Part shown: one piece after another, positions 1 through 9,550 of the stretch | How positions within the stretch are numbered: the first letter of the stretch is position 1 | How the letters are laid out: the number at the start of each line of letters is the position of its first letter | From: Cenococcum geophilum 1.58 | Taxonomy: Eukaryota; Ascomycota; Dothideomycetes; Gloniales; Gloniaceae | Reading direction: 5' to 3' | Length of the DNA: 64,000 nt | NCBI GenBank assembly: GCA_001692895.1 | Contig: KV748194.1 | Location: 1,422,746 to 1,486,745 of the forward strand | Made by a program: the position numbers and the translations under genes | Notes under the pieces: generated by a model | Told to the model about the DNA's origin: nothing | The model's database searches: none | Seen by the model: the letters and a program-made list of their open reading frames with translations, nothing else

Positions 1-1967
1 ATATATTGAAATATTGGTATATATTGTATATAGAGCTTTATTCTTTGGAGTTAAGTTAATCTACATACTCCTGCTAACATAGGCCATCTTTACATAGTGG
101 TATTTAATAGAGTTTACACCCGTACATTGTTCTTAACGCCCTTTAAGGTCTCTTAAAGTCCTTACTATCGCGCGGTCTCTTTATTATATTTACTAAAAGA
201 TCGCATAGAGGCTTCCTGTTTAAAAGCTTCTTTATATAGCTCTTCCTTCCTGCCGCTAAGCATATAGAGTAAGCCTTCTACTTCCGATTGATCTTAACTG
301 CTTTATATCCATAATATACTACTAGGTACTACTATATATCCTGAATAGAAACCTATACACGGTCAGCTTAAGCTTAAGAGGCAGAGTGTTTAAATAGAGA
401 GTTAACAAGAGCTTCGCGGAAAGCTTTATAGCCGGCACAGTGCACCCAGCCACGGGTACACATAGAGGATAATTTATAGGAGTTGGTAACAGTCGTATTA
501 AGGAGGAAGTAGAAGAGAGGCTTCTAGGTACGGCGGTGGATCTTAAGTAAGGTGTAATAGGATCTTATTTAGTTAGTAGTATTAACGCCTTTTATAAAGC
601 AATTATATATATTAATAAACTCTAGTATTGGTAACCACTTCCTAGCTACATCTCCGGATACTTTACAAGTCTATTAGGCGCCGCTAGAGGTAGTAGCAGG
701 TTATTATCGCTTACATTTAACAAAGTTTAAACTTATAATATATAACGTCATTAACCATAAAGCCTTAAAGTTAAATTTAAGTACAAACCATCGCTAATAG
801 TACTTATAAATAAGACCATATTAGCGTCCTTCTAGGCAAATTCTATAACTGTTCCGTCTTTAGAAAGCCTTCTATATAATTTGCCCCATTCAATCTGGCT
901 CTAGTATATTAATTTAAGCTCAACAAGCTATCGGTCAATTTGCTCGATCGGTAATTAATTTTATACCTTTTTCCCCTGCCCTTTTTTATTGCCTTTTACC
1001 TCATCTAATTCCTTACGCTTCGTTTTAGTTGTCCGTACCATTCCTATACCCCTAATTCTAAGCTTCCGAAGTTACTAAAGTAGTTTAATAGAGGTAAAGA
1101 GGTTATCTAGCCAGATGATGTGCATATTTGGCTAATAGAGACACTGGCCCGTCTTTAGATCTTCCTAAGTTAACAGATCTATTACTACTACCTATATCTT
1201 TAAAAAGCCTTCTTCCTCTATCCAAAACTTATCTAGATCTACTAGGCCTTTATTATTACCTTTTATATAAAATATCTAATTAAGAATATAGCCTTAGTTA
1301 CCTAATAGCTATATCTTAAAGCCCTTTAGTATAGGCTTCGTCGGTATATTTACAATCTTAAGAGCGCAACCAGTAAAGCGTTTAATTATCTTATTAACGG
1401 TAAGGTAGATTCTGGGTTTATAGTACTTTATTAAGGTAAGGTGTAGTTCCTTACTAAGTTCCTTAATCCTCTTAAATATATTCTAGAAGGCTTTATCGTC
1501 TTTAGACCTTAGCTTAGTGCAGTAGAAGTAGCGATTAAGTTGCTGCTATTAATTTGCTAAAATATAGTTTCGAAGAATATGCATTATTTTATAGCTAAAG
1601 TCCTTATACTAATAGTCCTTAATAGAGCTTTCTATGTGCAAGCCTATATGAATTAGCACTGCCAAATATGTATATAGCTCCTGCCGCGATATAGGCTTTC
1701 ACCTACGAGGGAAGTCCTTATCCTTAGGAAGTGGGTAGAGCTTTATATTCTTATTCGTATGCTTTATAAGCCGGTTAATTAATTCGTCCGTCTAAAACAG
1801 CTTAAACAGCTGCCAAGGATCCTCAATTATTGATATTATCTAGAAGATTTGGCTTACTGTATTCGTTCTCGTTGTATATAGGGAGAGGATTAAAAGGAGG
1901 TAGTGGTTCAGACTCTAGCGGTAGCTTTTTTGCAACCTAATTTTTGGAAATAATATATTGGGTAGGC

Positions 1968-2049
1968 CGGGCAGTCTCCGGGCACATTCATCCCACATAT
2001 CTAAGATTAGTAAGCGCTTACTAAGTCCCGCACGGGCCGCTATCGCGAA
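1968..2049 (+). repeat. MULE left terminal inverted repeat
   Basis: 82 bp that match the reverse complement of 5794-5875 with 3 differences, all C/T. It holds the perfect 16-bp palindrome TAGTAAGCGCTTACTA. The repeat is GC-balanced compared with the interior. Confidence 0.93.
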
Positions 2050-2099
2050 CTTGATTTAAATAACAAAGCACTATTTATATGTGTAATACTCCAATATTC

Positions 2100-5000
2100 G
2101 GCCGTCTATTTCAATAGGATCTTTTCCCTTTTTATTACCACGCGTTCGCTTGGCCTAAGGGGACCTAATAGCAAGTATGCTAGCTTTATAAGCCTTATAC
2201 GCGTCTACAGAAGCTCCCTATCGCAGTCGCTTTAATTTCAACGGAATGACAATTTCCTTTAGCTTGGTATCACTAGGACCCTTATTAGTATCACTTAAGA
2301 TTAATATAGAATTACCACGGGCTAATTAAGTATAGGTCCTTTAAGCTCTGGTGCGCGCCGCTCTACCAGATTAATAGAGTAGGAGAGGTAGCGGCTCTTA
2401 ATAATTATTAGATACTAAATAGTTCGCAATAGGCTCCTTCTCACCAATATTTTAGTAAGGGTCGTCTAATATAGTACCTTAGAGTACTTCCGCGTTATTA
2501 AGCCACGAGTTATCGTCCTCCCCCACTTCTAAAATAACCACTTCGTCCTCCAACCCCCCTAAAACTTCGTCATATAGTACCGACGGCTCGTTAAACGGTT
2601 GCTCCTTATCCTCCTTAATATCCTCATCCACTTCGTCGGCCGGTTCTTTGTTTTAGATCAAAAAATAGCTAAGATTTACACTACCGCTCAGTTGAGTAGG
2701 TTTAGACTCTACCTTCTCCTTCTACTTCTAGGCCTCCTCCTACCTTTCCTTTTAGAGCTCTTGCTCGGCTACATCGGCAGCACATTTAGCAATCTTAGCA
2801 CTTGTTTTGCCCCGCTAGTTAGCCTTACCATACTTCTTTTTAGGTAGTGGCTGCCAGCGAGCCTTTAAAGGAACCTTAAATGGAGCGCCCTTGGGTAGCA
2901 ATCGAAGCTCTACCTATCTATTTAAAATAGCCATTTAAGCTACCTTAAAGTCTTCAAATTTCTTAGCAAGCTCGCTTATTTCTTTAGTAAAAAGGTCCTT
3001 AATAATATTAAGGAGGCGGAGAACTAATAGCCAGATCCTAGTAAGAGCTTCCAGGTGCTCTAGCAGAGGGTCGCCTTAGAACGCCATATTCTCAATATAT
3101 TGCGATTGCCAATCTAAAGCAGCAATTAGCTTTATCGCGATATACTAGCGAGGATAGATTAAAGCCGGCGATATAGGAAGCCTCTGCATTAAGCACTAAA
3201 TAAGCATATAGCGGTAAGGGAGGCCATATTAGTAGGGGTCCTCGCAGTTATAGTCGTCCTGCTTCTACTCCCAATCAGCCTACTCCTGCTTTTCCTTATC
3301 CGTTAAAGCTCTCGCGCCACACATAGAGTTAAAGATTCGCTGAAGCGCGTAGTATATTACTACACCGTTAATCTGCGCAAAGTGGTGCTAAAAGAGATCT
3401 AGGGTAATAATTTGGGGGAGGGACGTTTCAGATATATATTCGGATTTAATTAATTCCTTACATAATATTAAAATCCACCTCTTTAGCTTAATTATAGTAT
3501 CCTTAAGGCTTAATTAATAATTGGTAAAGCATTTTAATCCTCCGTTAATACCCTTACCTCATTAACTTGCCACTATACCTAAATTTAGAAGGTATCTAGT
3601 AAGGGAGTAAGCGGTTAAGGAAAAGCTAACGTTAAAATAAGGTTTTTAAGCTGGAGAGTAGGATGCTTTTAAGTATCCTACTCCCTAGATTAAAATAAAA
3701 CTTACCTAATATAGCAGGTAATCATCTGGCTCTCCTTTTTAACGTATATAGTCTAAAACCACACCTTATTACATAGGTATAGCTTATCTAGGACTACCTT
3801 TTAATTGGCTTTAAGCTCTACTACCGTCTTAGATTTTAGGTAGGGCCAAAACAGTTCCTTTACTACCTTCCTCTCTTCCACTAAGTAGCCATATGGCCTC
3901 TTAGCCTTTATCTAGATCCCCTTATCAATCCGCTTCTTCATTACCTTCGCGGCGTACTATTGGCAGTACTGGAGAATAACTGCGATTAACTGCCCTACCA
4001 ATAAGGCGGCTGTAAGGCCCTTACCAAAATCAGCGACAATAACTTTAGGTAGCCGTTTCTAAAGCTTCTACTAAGCAGACTCTAGTAAAAAGGTCTAATC
4101 TAGCTAAGACTCGCTCTTAATAAACGACTATATTACTAGAAAAGAGGACCCTATATTAGTAACGCCAGTAATAATAGCCAATAAGAGCTTAGATTGATTG
4201 GTATTAAATATAGCATCCATTTAGCAGCTAAAGTCAGTAATAAACCTTTATGCCAAATCTACCTAGATAGAAAGCCAGAACACAAGCTACTAGAGACTCC
4301 GGGCAATTAAACGACCTAATTCTAGATTAATTGTATAGGTATATTAAGACCAGTACTTAAATCTATGCTAGTAAAAAAGCAGCTTAAGCGCGCTAAGCGC
4401 TCGCGGCTGGCCCTTAGCTCCACTAGGAAGGCCACTTAACAATTGCGTTAAGCTATAGTATTTCTTCTTACTTATATATAACTCTCGGGCAGAAAGCTAA
4501 CGCTATGCAGTAAGATAGGTCTCTTAAGTTACCCTAAGAGCGTAGGCTTCTGCGGCTGCCTCTTTAGCCTCTGGTAGTTAATCCTAGTAGCCGATATAGG
4601 CAAGAGGATTCGCGGCGAAGTTGTGTTTTAGAGCCTCTAGAGCATTTAGATTACAGTACTTAGCACGCGTAATACTCGCCACCTATCCTTTAACATCACC
4701 TATATAGCTAGGGAGCTTCTTTTAGGCCACCTGAGTACACCAGCCGCAGTTCTTTTGGTGTACCTTAGTAGCCTCTTGCTGCCGGTTGCTATTCTCACCG
4801 CGGAAGTTATCTAACTTGCGGTAATTCCGGGTGTACTTACTATAGTATTTACAGCCAAAGACATAGTATGGCCGTAGGCTAGTTTTGTTGCTAGAGGACA
4901 GTATAATAATAAAGAAGCCTTTGCTAAAAGCGTAGTCCTAGTACTAGTTAAAAGCGGCGTTAATATCCTTAAAGATCTCGCCATCGTACGGCTCCAGAAG

Positions 5001-5100
5001 ATGGTGGGCGGGTATAGAGTCAACCACCTTTTTTACCACTAGAGCTAGGTCCTAGTATAACTAGGGGTTCGGCTACCATTCTAGACATTAGATCTCAACT
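2100..5100 (-). pseudogene. MULE transposase with FAR1-like domain
   Basis: Limits are approximate. Near 4980-5020 the frame reads HHLLEPYDGEIFKDINAAF, the opening of a FAR1-like DNA-binding region. A Cys-containing stretch follows to about 4690. The catalytic core lies near 3750-4450: KVIVADFGKGLTAAL reads intact at 4005-4049. The family C-x-W-H motif falls near 3960, where W reads as a stop and H as Y, both C-to-T type changes. A GTAAGT donor at 3701-3705 (minus) suggests an intron; the following stretch contains a hairpin (3653-3664 with 3675-3686). A SWIM-like segment near 3180-3400 and a basic tail follow. Many Q or W codons are stops, so the protein is dead. Confidence 0.72.
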
Positions 5101-5793
5101 TCTAGCAACAGCGATTAAAGCCACGGTAGAAGAGGATTATTTATATTATATACCGAAGCAGTAGAAGCAGCGTAATATTTATAATGGCTAGGGGGTAAAG
5201 TTATAGGAGGAGAGAACAACTCCTACGCAGAGGCCTACGTTAAGCTCTCTACAACCGCCTAACAATTATGCACTATACGCCATGGCTGGCGAAACCAGGA
5301 TAGAGTTAATAGAGCCTAAGGAACCTTATACCAAGCGGCCGGAACAGCCTAATGAAGGGGGGATAGAATATTGAGGATTTTAATAGGGTTGCTCTGGCGG
5401 TCACTAGGTTTTCGCACTAGGGCAGTAGAGGCAGTATAGGCAGCAGGGCGACGCTATAGGAGCTTATTAACGTCAGGAAGAGTCGAATCGATATTAAACA
5501 AAGAGCTATCGGCCATGCTATATAGTAGGAAGCTGATATAGGCTTTGCAAGGTGTAGATTTAGAGCGACTTTATAGTAGAAAACTTTCAGAAACTTGCTA
5601 TTAAAGTCGTCCAATTTGGCGTTATATCTTCAAGCCTAGCACTAATGTTTGCTTTATAAGCTGTTTAGGACTTTTAGTCTGCATAATAAGCTATTAATTC
5701 CGTGCCCTAGACTAGTCTATTTACTACATAGTTGCATAGATATTCTGTGGTGTAAGTTGCGGTAAGAACATGCTTTTTTGAAGTTCTTCCGCA

Positions 5794-5875
5794 TTCGCGA
5801 TGGCGGCCCATGCGGGACTTAGTAAGCGCTTACTAATCTTAGATGTGTGGGATGAATGTGCCCGGAGACTGCCCG
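5794..5875 (-). repeat. MULE right terminal inverted repeat
   Basis: Partner of 1968-2049, with the same internal palindrome. It is followed at 5876-5884 by the second copy of the 9-bp target duplication. Confidence 0.93.
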
Positions 5876-5989
5876 TGGGTAGGCTGCACAAAATCTAGAT
5901 CATTGGATATATAGTTACGAACCATCTTGGTGGTGTATTTGATTGATAAAGTTATCTATTTACTACGCGACGCGCCAGAAAGTTAATGT

Positions 5990-6202
5990 TCTTAACTGCG
6001 TGCACGAACCACATTTTATAGGACGCTATCGGTGTAAGTAGAAGAAATAAGAGTTAGATTAATTAGGAAAAGAAAGAGCCTAGTAGATTTTTACTTCCTT
6101 ACACTAGACTAGCAAGAGAAGGAGGGAGTAAGCTGCTGTATAGTTATTCCTATCTCCATTTAAGTTAATAATAAATAGGTAACGCGAGACTGCTTTATAG
6201 AT
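5990..6202 (+). mobile_element. Gypsy-1 relic, fragment 1 (gag/protease junction)
   Basis: Plus-strand remains of a Ty3/Gypsy element, just upstream of its protease. Bases up to 6202 continue, across the solo LTR insertion, into the protease motif at 6436. The 5' LTR and most of gag are not in the window. The left limit against the piggyBac-like element is an estimate. Broken, with many interruptions. Confidence 0.5.
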
Positions 6203-6430
6203 TGTTAGCGACTCAGTCAATCGAGACATAAGCACGGCAAAAAGGGTCGCGCAAGCCTGTACGATTGGATTGTCTATAAACGAGAATCTAAAGCTAGGGA
6301 AAGGAAAGGAGAAGAAGAGCAGCGCCGTTCGGTGTTTTATAAGATCTTCGCGTCACGTGATCGCAATATGCGGCAATCTGTGGCAACTTGCCGATGCGAA
6401 GTTCTGCCAAGTTCTGCCAGTGCCGTAACA
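6203..6430 (-). mobile_element. Solo LTR, sibling of the tandem-array LTR
   Basis: 228 bp bounded by a 5-bp duplication TAGAT (6198-6202 and 6431-6435). Read on the minus strand it begins TGTTACGGCACTG and ends GACTGAGTCGCTAACA, which are nearly the ends of the 205-bp LTRs of the array at 6836-19653. Between the ends only scattered blocks match. It is inserted in Gypsy-1 immediately before the protease active site. It shows little RIP. No internal region is attached, so it is a recombination remnant. Confidence 0.85.
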
Positions 6431-6435
6431 TAGAT

Positions 6436-6835
6436 AGCGGCGCGACCATAGGGTTTATTTTTTAATTACTAGTAAAAGAATTGGATTTGGACCTTAGCGG
6501 CTTATAGATACGCACTATTTAAAGTATTAGAGGTTACTAGATTCTATACTATAGGGAATAGGCTTTTTCTATAGCTAGTTAGGACCGTGATAGTCTATAG
6601 GATATATAGGAGATGCACTTCTATACCGTAGGAATTAAGGGGTATAACCTTATTTTAGGATACCTATAGCTTTACTAAGTTAATCTAGATATTAATTGGC
6701 CTTTAGCCTTATATTAATATCAGAAGTCTTAACCGCGTATTATAGTTAAAGATTAAAAGATTTTCTTAAACTATATATAAGAAGAAGGGTAGGTATATAC
6801 TGTGGTAGTGTAGATTAGACGTCGCCTACTGTCTT
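6436..6835 (+). mobile_element. Gypsy-1 relic, fragment 2 (protease)
   Basis: Ty3/Gypsy aspartic protease region on the plus strand. The DSGAT active-site motif straddles the solo LTR's duplication at about 6433-6450, and the flap/ILG-type region follows near 6640-6700. It ends at the tandem LTR array, whose target duplication GTCTT is 6831-6835. Old and broken, with several interruptions. Confidence 0.72.
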
Positions 6836-7040
6836 TGTTACGGCACTGACGCGCGTAACCTGGATAGGGCCTAGTTAGGGGGGTTCGCTTACGTCTTAGC
6901 TCCATATATATAGACGTGTCCTTTCCACGACCTTCTTCTTCTCCTTATCTTAATATCCGGGTCTATAGACATTCTAATTATATAGGCTTGCATACGTTCT
7001 AAACGGCGCTCATGCCTTAATTAACTAAGTCGCTGTAACA
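6836..7040 (+). repeat. Array LTR 1
   Basis: 205 bp, TGTTACGGC...CGCTGTAACA, with a TATATATATAG promoter-like stretch near the middle. It is preceded by the outer target duplication GTCTT and followed by the internal start TTATATTAAG. Confidence 0.93.
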
Positions 7041-7176
7041 TTATATTAAGATCCCTTAACCAATTGCAGGCTGTTATATCCTAGGTTAAAGAAGCCCTAT
7101 AGCCTAGGGTAGTTAATAGGTAATGGAGCCCTATATACTAGCAGGTAAAGAAAGAAAGGAGAGCCTAACTCCTATA

Positions 7177-7637
7177 CAGCGATGTGCACGACCAGCTTCC
7201 ACCCCCCCTCAGAAAACCTCAGAAAAATATTATTTCGCTTCGGTACGCGAGTTGTTTGTAGCGAACGCATATGCCTGCACGCAAGGGCCTTTTTGGTTGC
7301 CCTGGAGAACCGCCTTAGTTGGCCGGGAGAATCGCCTTAGTTGGCCAGGAGAATTAAATTGAAGACGTACGCTCCCTCTTATTATGGTCGCCAAAACGCG
7401 AATACAACGCTATCTCCGTAATAGCTGACGAAATTTAGCAATATCGTACGGGTGGAAACCTTACGATATTTAACAAAGATCACAATACTGCGGAGGAAGG
7501 CCAATCGCGAAGTCTGCCAGAAGTAAAGTTCTTGCAGCTAAGCATGGGCGTTCGCTACAATTTCTAGCGAGCCCGCGTACCGAAGCGAAATAATATTTTT
7601 CCAGAGGGGGGGTGGAAGCTGGTCGTGCACATCACTG
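7177..7637. mobile_element. 461-bp MITE with TA duplication (Tc1/mariner type)
   Basis: Inverted ends of about 65 bp, 5'-CAGYGATGTGCACGACCAG and its complement, flanked by a duplicated TA (7175-7176 and 7638-7639). The intact site is visible in the other two array units as CCTATAATAAAG. CAG termini and TA duplication fit Tc1/mariner/pogo mobilisation. The interior holds three short direct repeats around TTGGCCRGGAGAA (7290-7350). Base composition is nearly normal, so it has had little RIP. It encodes nothing convincing; the 79-codon frame at 7123-7362 only runs across the junction. Confidence 0.9.
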
Positions 7638-8428
7638 TAATAAAGAAGGTAGGAGATATATACTCTAAGACAAAGCAGGAATCATTATTATTAAAGTCCT
7701 ATAGTAGCTAGGTATGGAATTTTTACACTATATAGGCACCCCTTATGCTTATTATTACCGTAGTCCTATAGTGGCTAGGTATGGAATCCCTATACTTATA
7801 GATACCCTCCCTTATATTCTCTTCTTTTTTTCTTTTCTTTTTACTAAACGGCCGCCTATGCTATGGGGAAGCACGTGCCGAGTAGTAACCTCTTTCCGAC
7901 CGTATGAACTCATCGACTGACTAAGTAACGCGTATATCTGTTAACTAAACGTGTGTGCCTACCTACCTACCTACTAATTGATCGACCGATTAACTAACCG
8001 TACGTCTCTCTATCGGACGCTTGCACTATACTGCTACCTAAATAGTCCTTTTTAATGGATACTAAGCTACGTATACTTACGAGCTGCGAGGAACGAAATT
8101 ACCAGGACTATTAACGCTAGCACCACTCTGCTACTGCCTATTGACTATACCGCTTTGCCTATAGTCCTATAGACTAACGTCCTACCGACCGTACGATTAT
8201 ACCGTTACGCCTATAATCTACGACTTTTGCTTATATCGTACTGCTATAACAAACGATTGCCCTACTACAGTCAATGAGACCAATTAATAGCCTAAGCTTT
8301 ACGTTTGACTTACTATTATAAGACAACCGATAGACAAGCTCTATACTTAACCACTATTATTACCGCCGCTAGTACCGTACTACTACCTAAATATAGCTGC
8401 TCCTACCTGCAGCTAAACCTTAATTTAA

Positions 8429-8580
8429 CTATTACTACTCCTACCTATAGTACTATAATTGACTTCTGCTACTACGCCTATAGCACTATAATCGACCCTT
8501 GCTACTCTGCCTGTAGTATTCTAACTAATACTCACTACTCTACCTATAGCATCTTATTAACTACTACTGCCCTACCTATA
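8429..8580 (+). repeat. 33-bp imperfect tandem repeats, unit 1
   Basis: About four 33-bp units encoding 11-residue repeats of the pattern xSTIIDxCxxA. The same repeats recur at about 17860-18000 and 19229-19361 in the other array units. Confidence 0.6.
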
Positions 8581-8665
8581 GCAAATAACTATAACTATAT
8601 AAGAGGTAGAAGATAAATACCTAAGAATAAAGCTTAAGGGCAAGCTTTTTTAAAGGGGGGGGTAA

Positions 8666-8870
8666 TATTACGGCACTAACGCGCATAACCTAGATAGGGC
8701 CTAGTTAGGGGGGTTTATTTACGTCTTGGCTCTATATATATAGACGTATTCTTTCTATAACTTTCTTCTTTTCCTTATCTTAATATCTAGGTCTATAGAC
8801 ATTCTAATTATATAGGCTTATATACGTTCTAAACGGCGCTCGTGCCTTAATTAACTAAGTCGCTATAATA
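8666..8870 (+). repeat. Array LTR 2
   Basis: 205 bp, the second LTR of the array and the most AT-shifted copy. A polypurine run lies immediately upstream. Confidence 0.92.
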
Positions 8871-9128
8871 TTATATTAAGATCCCTTAACTAATTACAGG
8901 CTGTTATATTCTAGGTTAAAGAAGCCCTATAGCCTAGGGTAGTTAATAGGTAATAGAGCCCTATATACTAGTAGGTAAAGAAAGGAAAGAGAGCCTAACT
9001 CCTATAATAAAGAAGGTAGGAAATATATACTCTAAGATAAAGCAGGAATTATTATTATTAAAGTCCTCTAGTAGCTAGGTATAGAATCCCTATACTATAT
9101 AGGCACCCCTTATACTTATTATTACCGT

Positions 9129-9550
9129 TATAACGGAACCTTGTAGCAAGTACTACGGTAGGTTCGTTATTGGGCTAGGTGTATAGGTAAAGCAAATTAA
9201 GTTAACAACGTAATAACAATTAGTAGAGTGGTTACCTAATAGATTAACTCCAATTGTATTCTAAGAATTACTACGAGGAAGGAACTATCTAGGTAGGGAC
9301 TAAGGGTCCTTAAATACACAACCGTACTCCTAAGAAAGTCGTTACTCTATCTACTCTATCTACTCTATTCACTCTATTACAGATCTTATAGATTATATAG
9401 ATTATACAGATTACATTACGTGACCTTACTTACTATTCCTCGTCATATAGTTCCACGGGTTCCATCCTGGACCGTACCTATATTAACTAACTAGCTTCTT
9501 CTAACTTCTCTTTAAGTAGTTATAACATTATACTTAAAGCGTCCGTAATA
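9129..9550 (-). repeat. Gypsy-A LTR, left (3')
   Basis: 422 bp, the same length as 16751-17172. It includes short tandem motifs of the TCTATCTACTC and AGATTATAT types near 9345-9410. Confidence 0.93.

Larger units (their letters stand above)
1968..5875 (-). mobile_element. MULE (Mutator-like element), both ends intact
   Basis: A 3908-bp DNA transposon bounded by 82-bp terminal inverted repeats and a 9-bp target duplication (TGGGTAGGC at 1959-1967 and 5876-5884). Long inverted repeats and a 9-bp duplication are typical of the Mutator superfamily. The transposase inside, on the minus strand, has a FAR1-like N-terminal region and a MULE core, similar in plan to the fungal Hop elements. It sits just inside the start of the piggyBac transposase reading frame, so it is younger than that element. 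The ends are complete but the transposase frame is interrupted. Confidence 0.92.
38..5925 (-). pseudogene. piggyBac-like transposase (DDE_Tnp_1_7), interrupted
   Basis: A candidate ATG lies at 5925 and opens about 15 codons up to the MULE insertion point; the frame resumes below 1959. The fungal piggyBac hallmarks read directly on the minus strand: HIIWLDNLFTS near 1080-1125, VRTTKTKR just after it, and WGKLYRRLSKDG near 860-895. A Cys-rich tail (GCKLY, PLCKDG) lies near 60-120, and the frame closes about position 38. In-frame stops occur where the family has W or Q, as expected from C-to-T change on either strand. A frame change or lost intron lies near 1830, where the N-terminal frame and the body frame do not connect. 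The gene cannot produce a whole enzyme. Confidence 0.75.
1..5990 (-). mobile_element. piggyBac-like DNA transposon, split by a MULE
   Basis: Relic of a piggyBac-like cut-and-paste element, recognised by its transposase on the minus strand. It is interrupted at 1959-5884 by a MULE and that insertion's target duplication. The left end lies at or before the window start. The right end is not fixed: Gypsy-1 sequence is recognisable from shortly before 6198, and TTAA tetramers (the family's target) occur near 5980-5995, so I place it near 5990 by inference. I could not identify terminal inverted repeats. Confidence 0.7.
7041..8665 (+). mobile_element. Array internal region 1
   Basis: 1625 bp, or 1162 bp after removing the MITE at 7177-7637 and its TA duplication. 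It contains a 103-codon frame (8305-8616) with four imperfect 11-residue units near its end, and ends in a polypurine run at 8650-8662. No known domain is visible. Confidence 0.88.

Noticed and set aside
4811-5023. 70-codon minus frame as a separate small gene
   Set aside because: It overlaps the FAR1-like part of the MULE transposase; the neighbouring frame carries the recognisable motif.
7123-7362. 79-codon plus frame
   Set aside because: It crosses the left end of the MITE and its inverted repeat, so it is a chance product of the junction.
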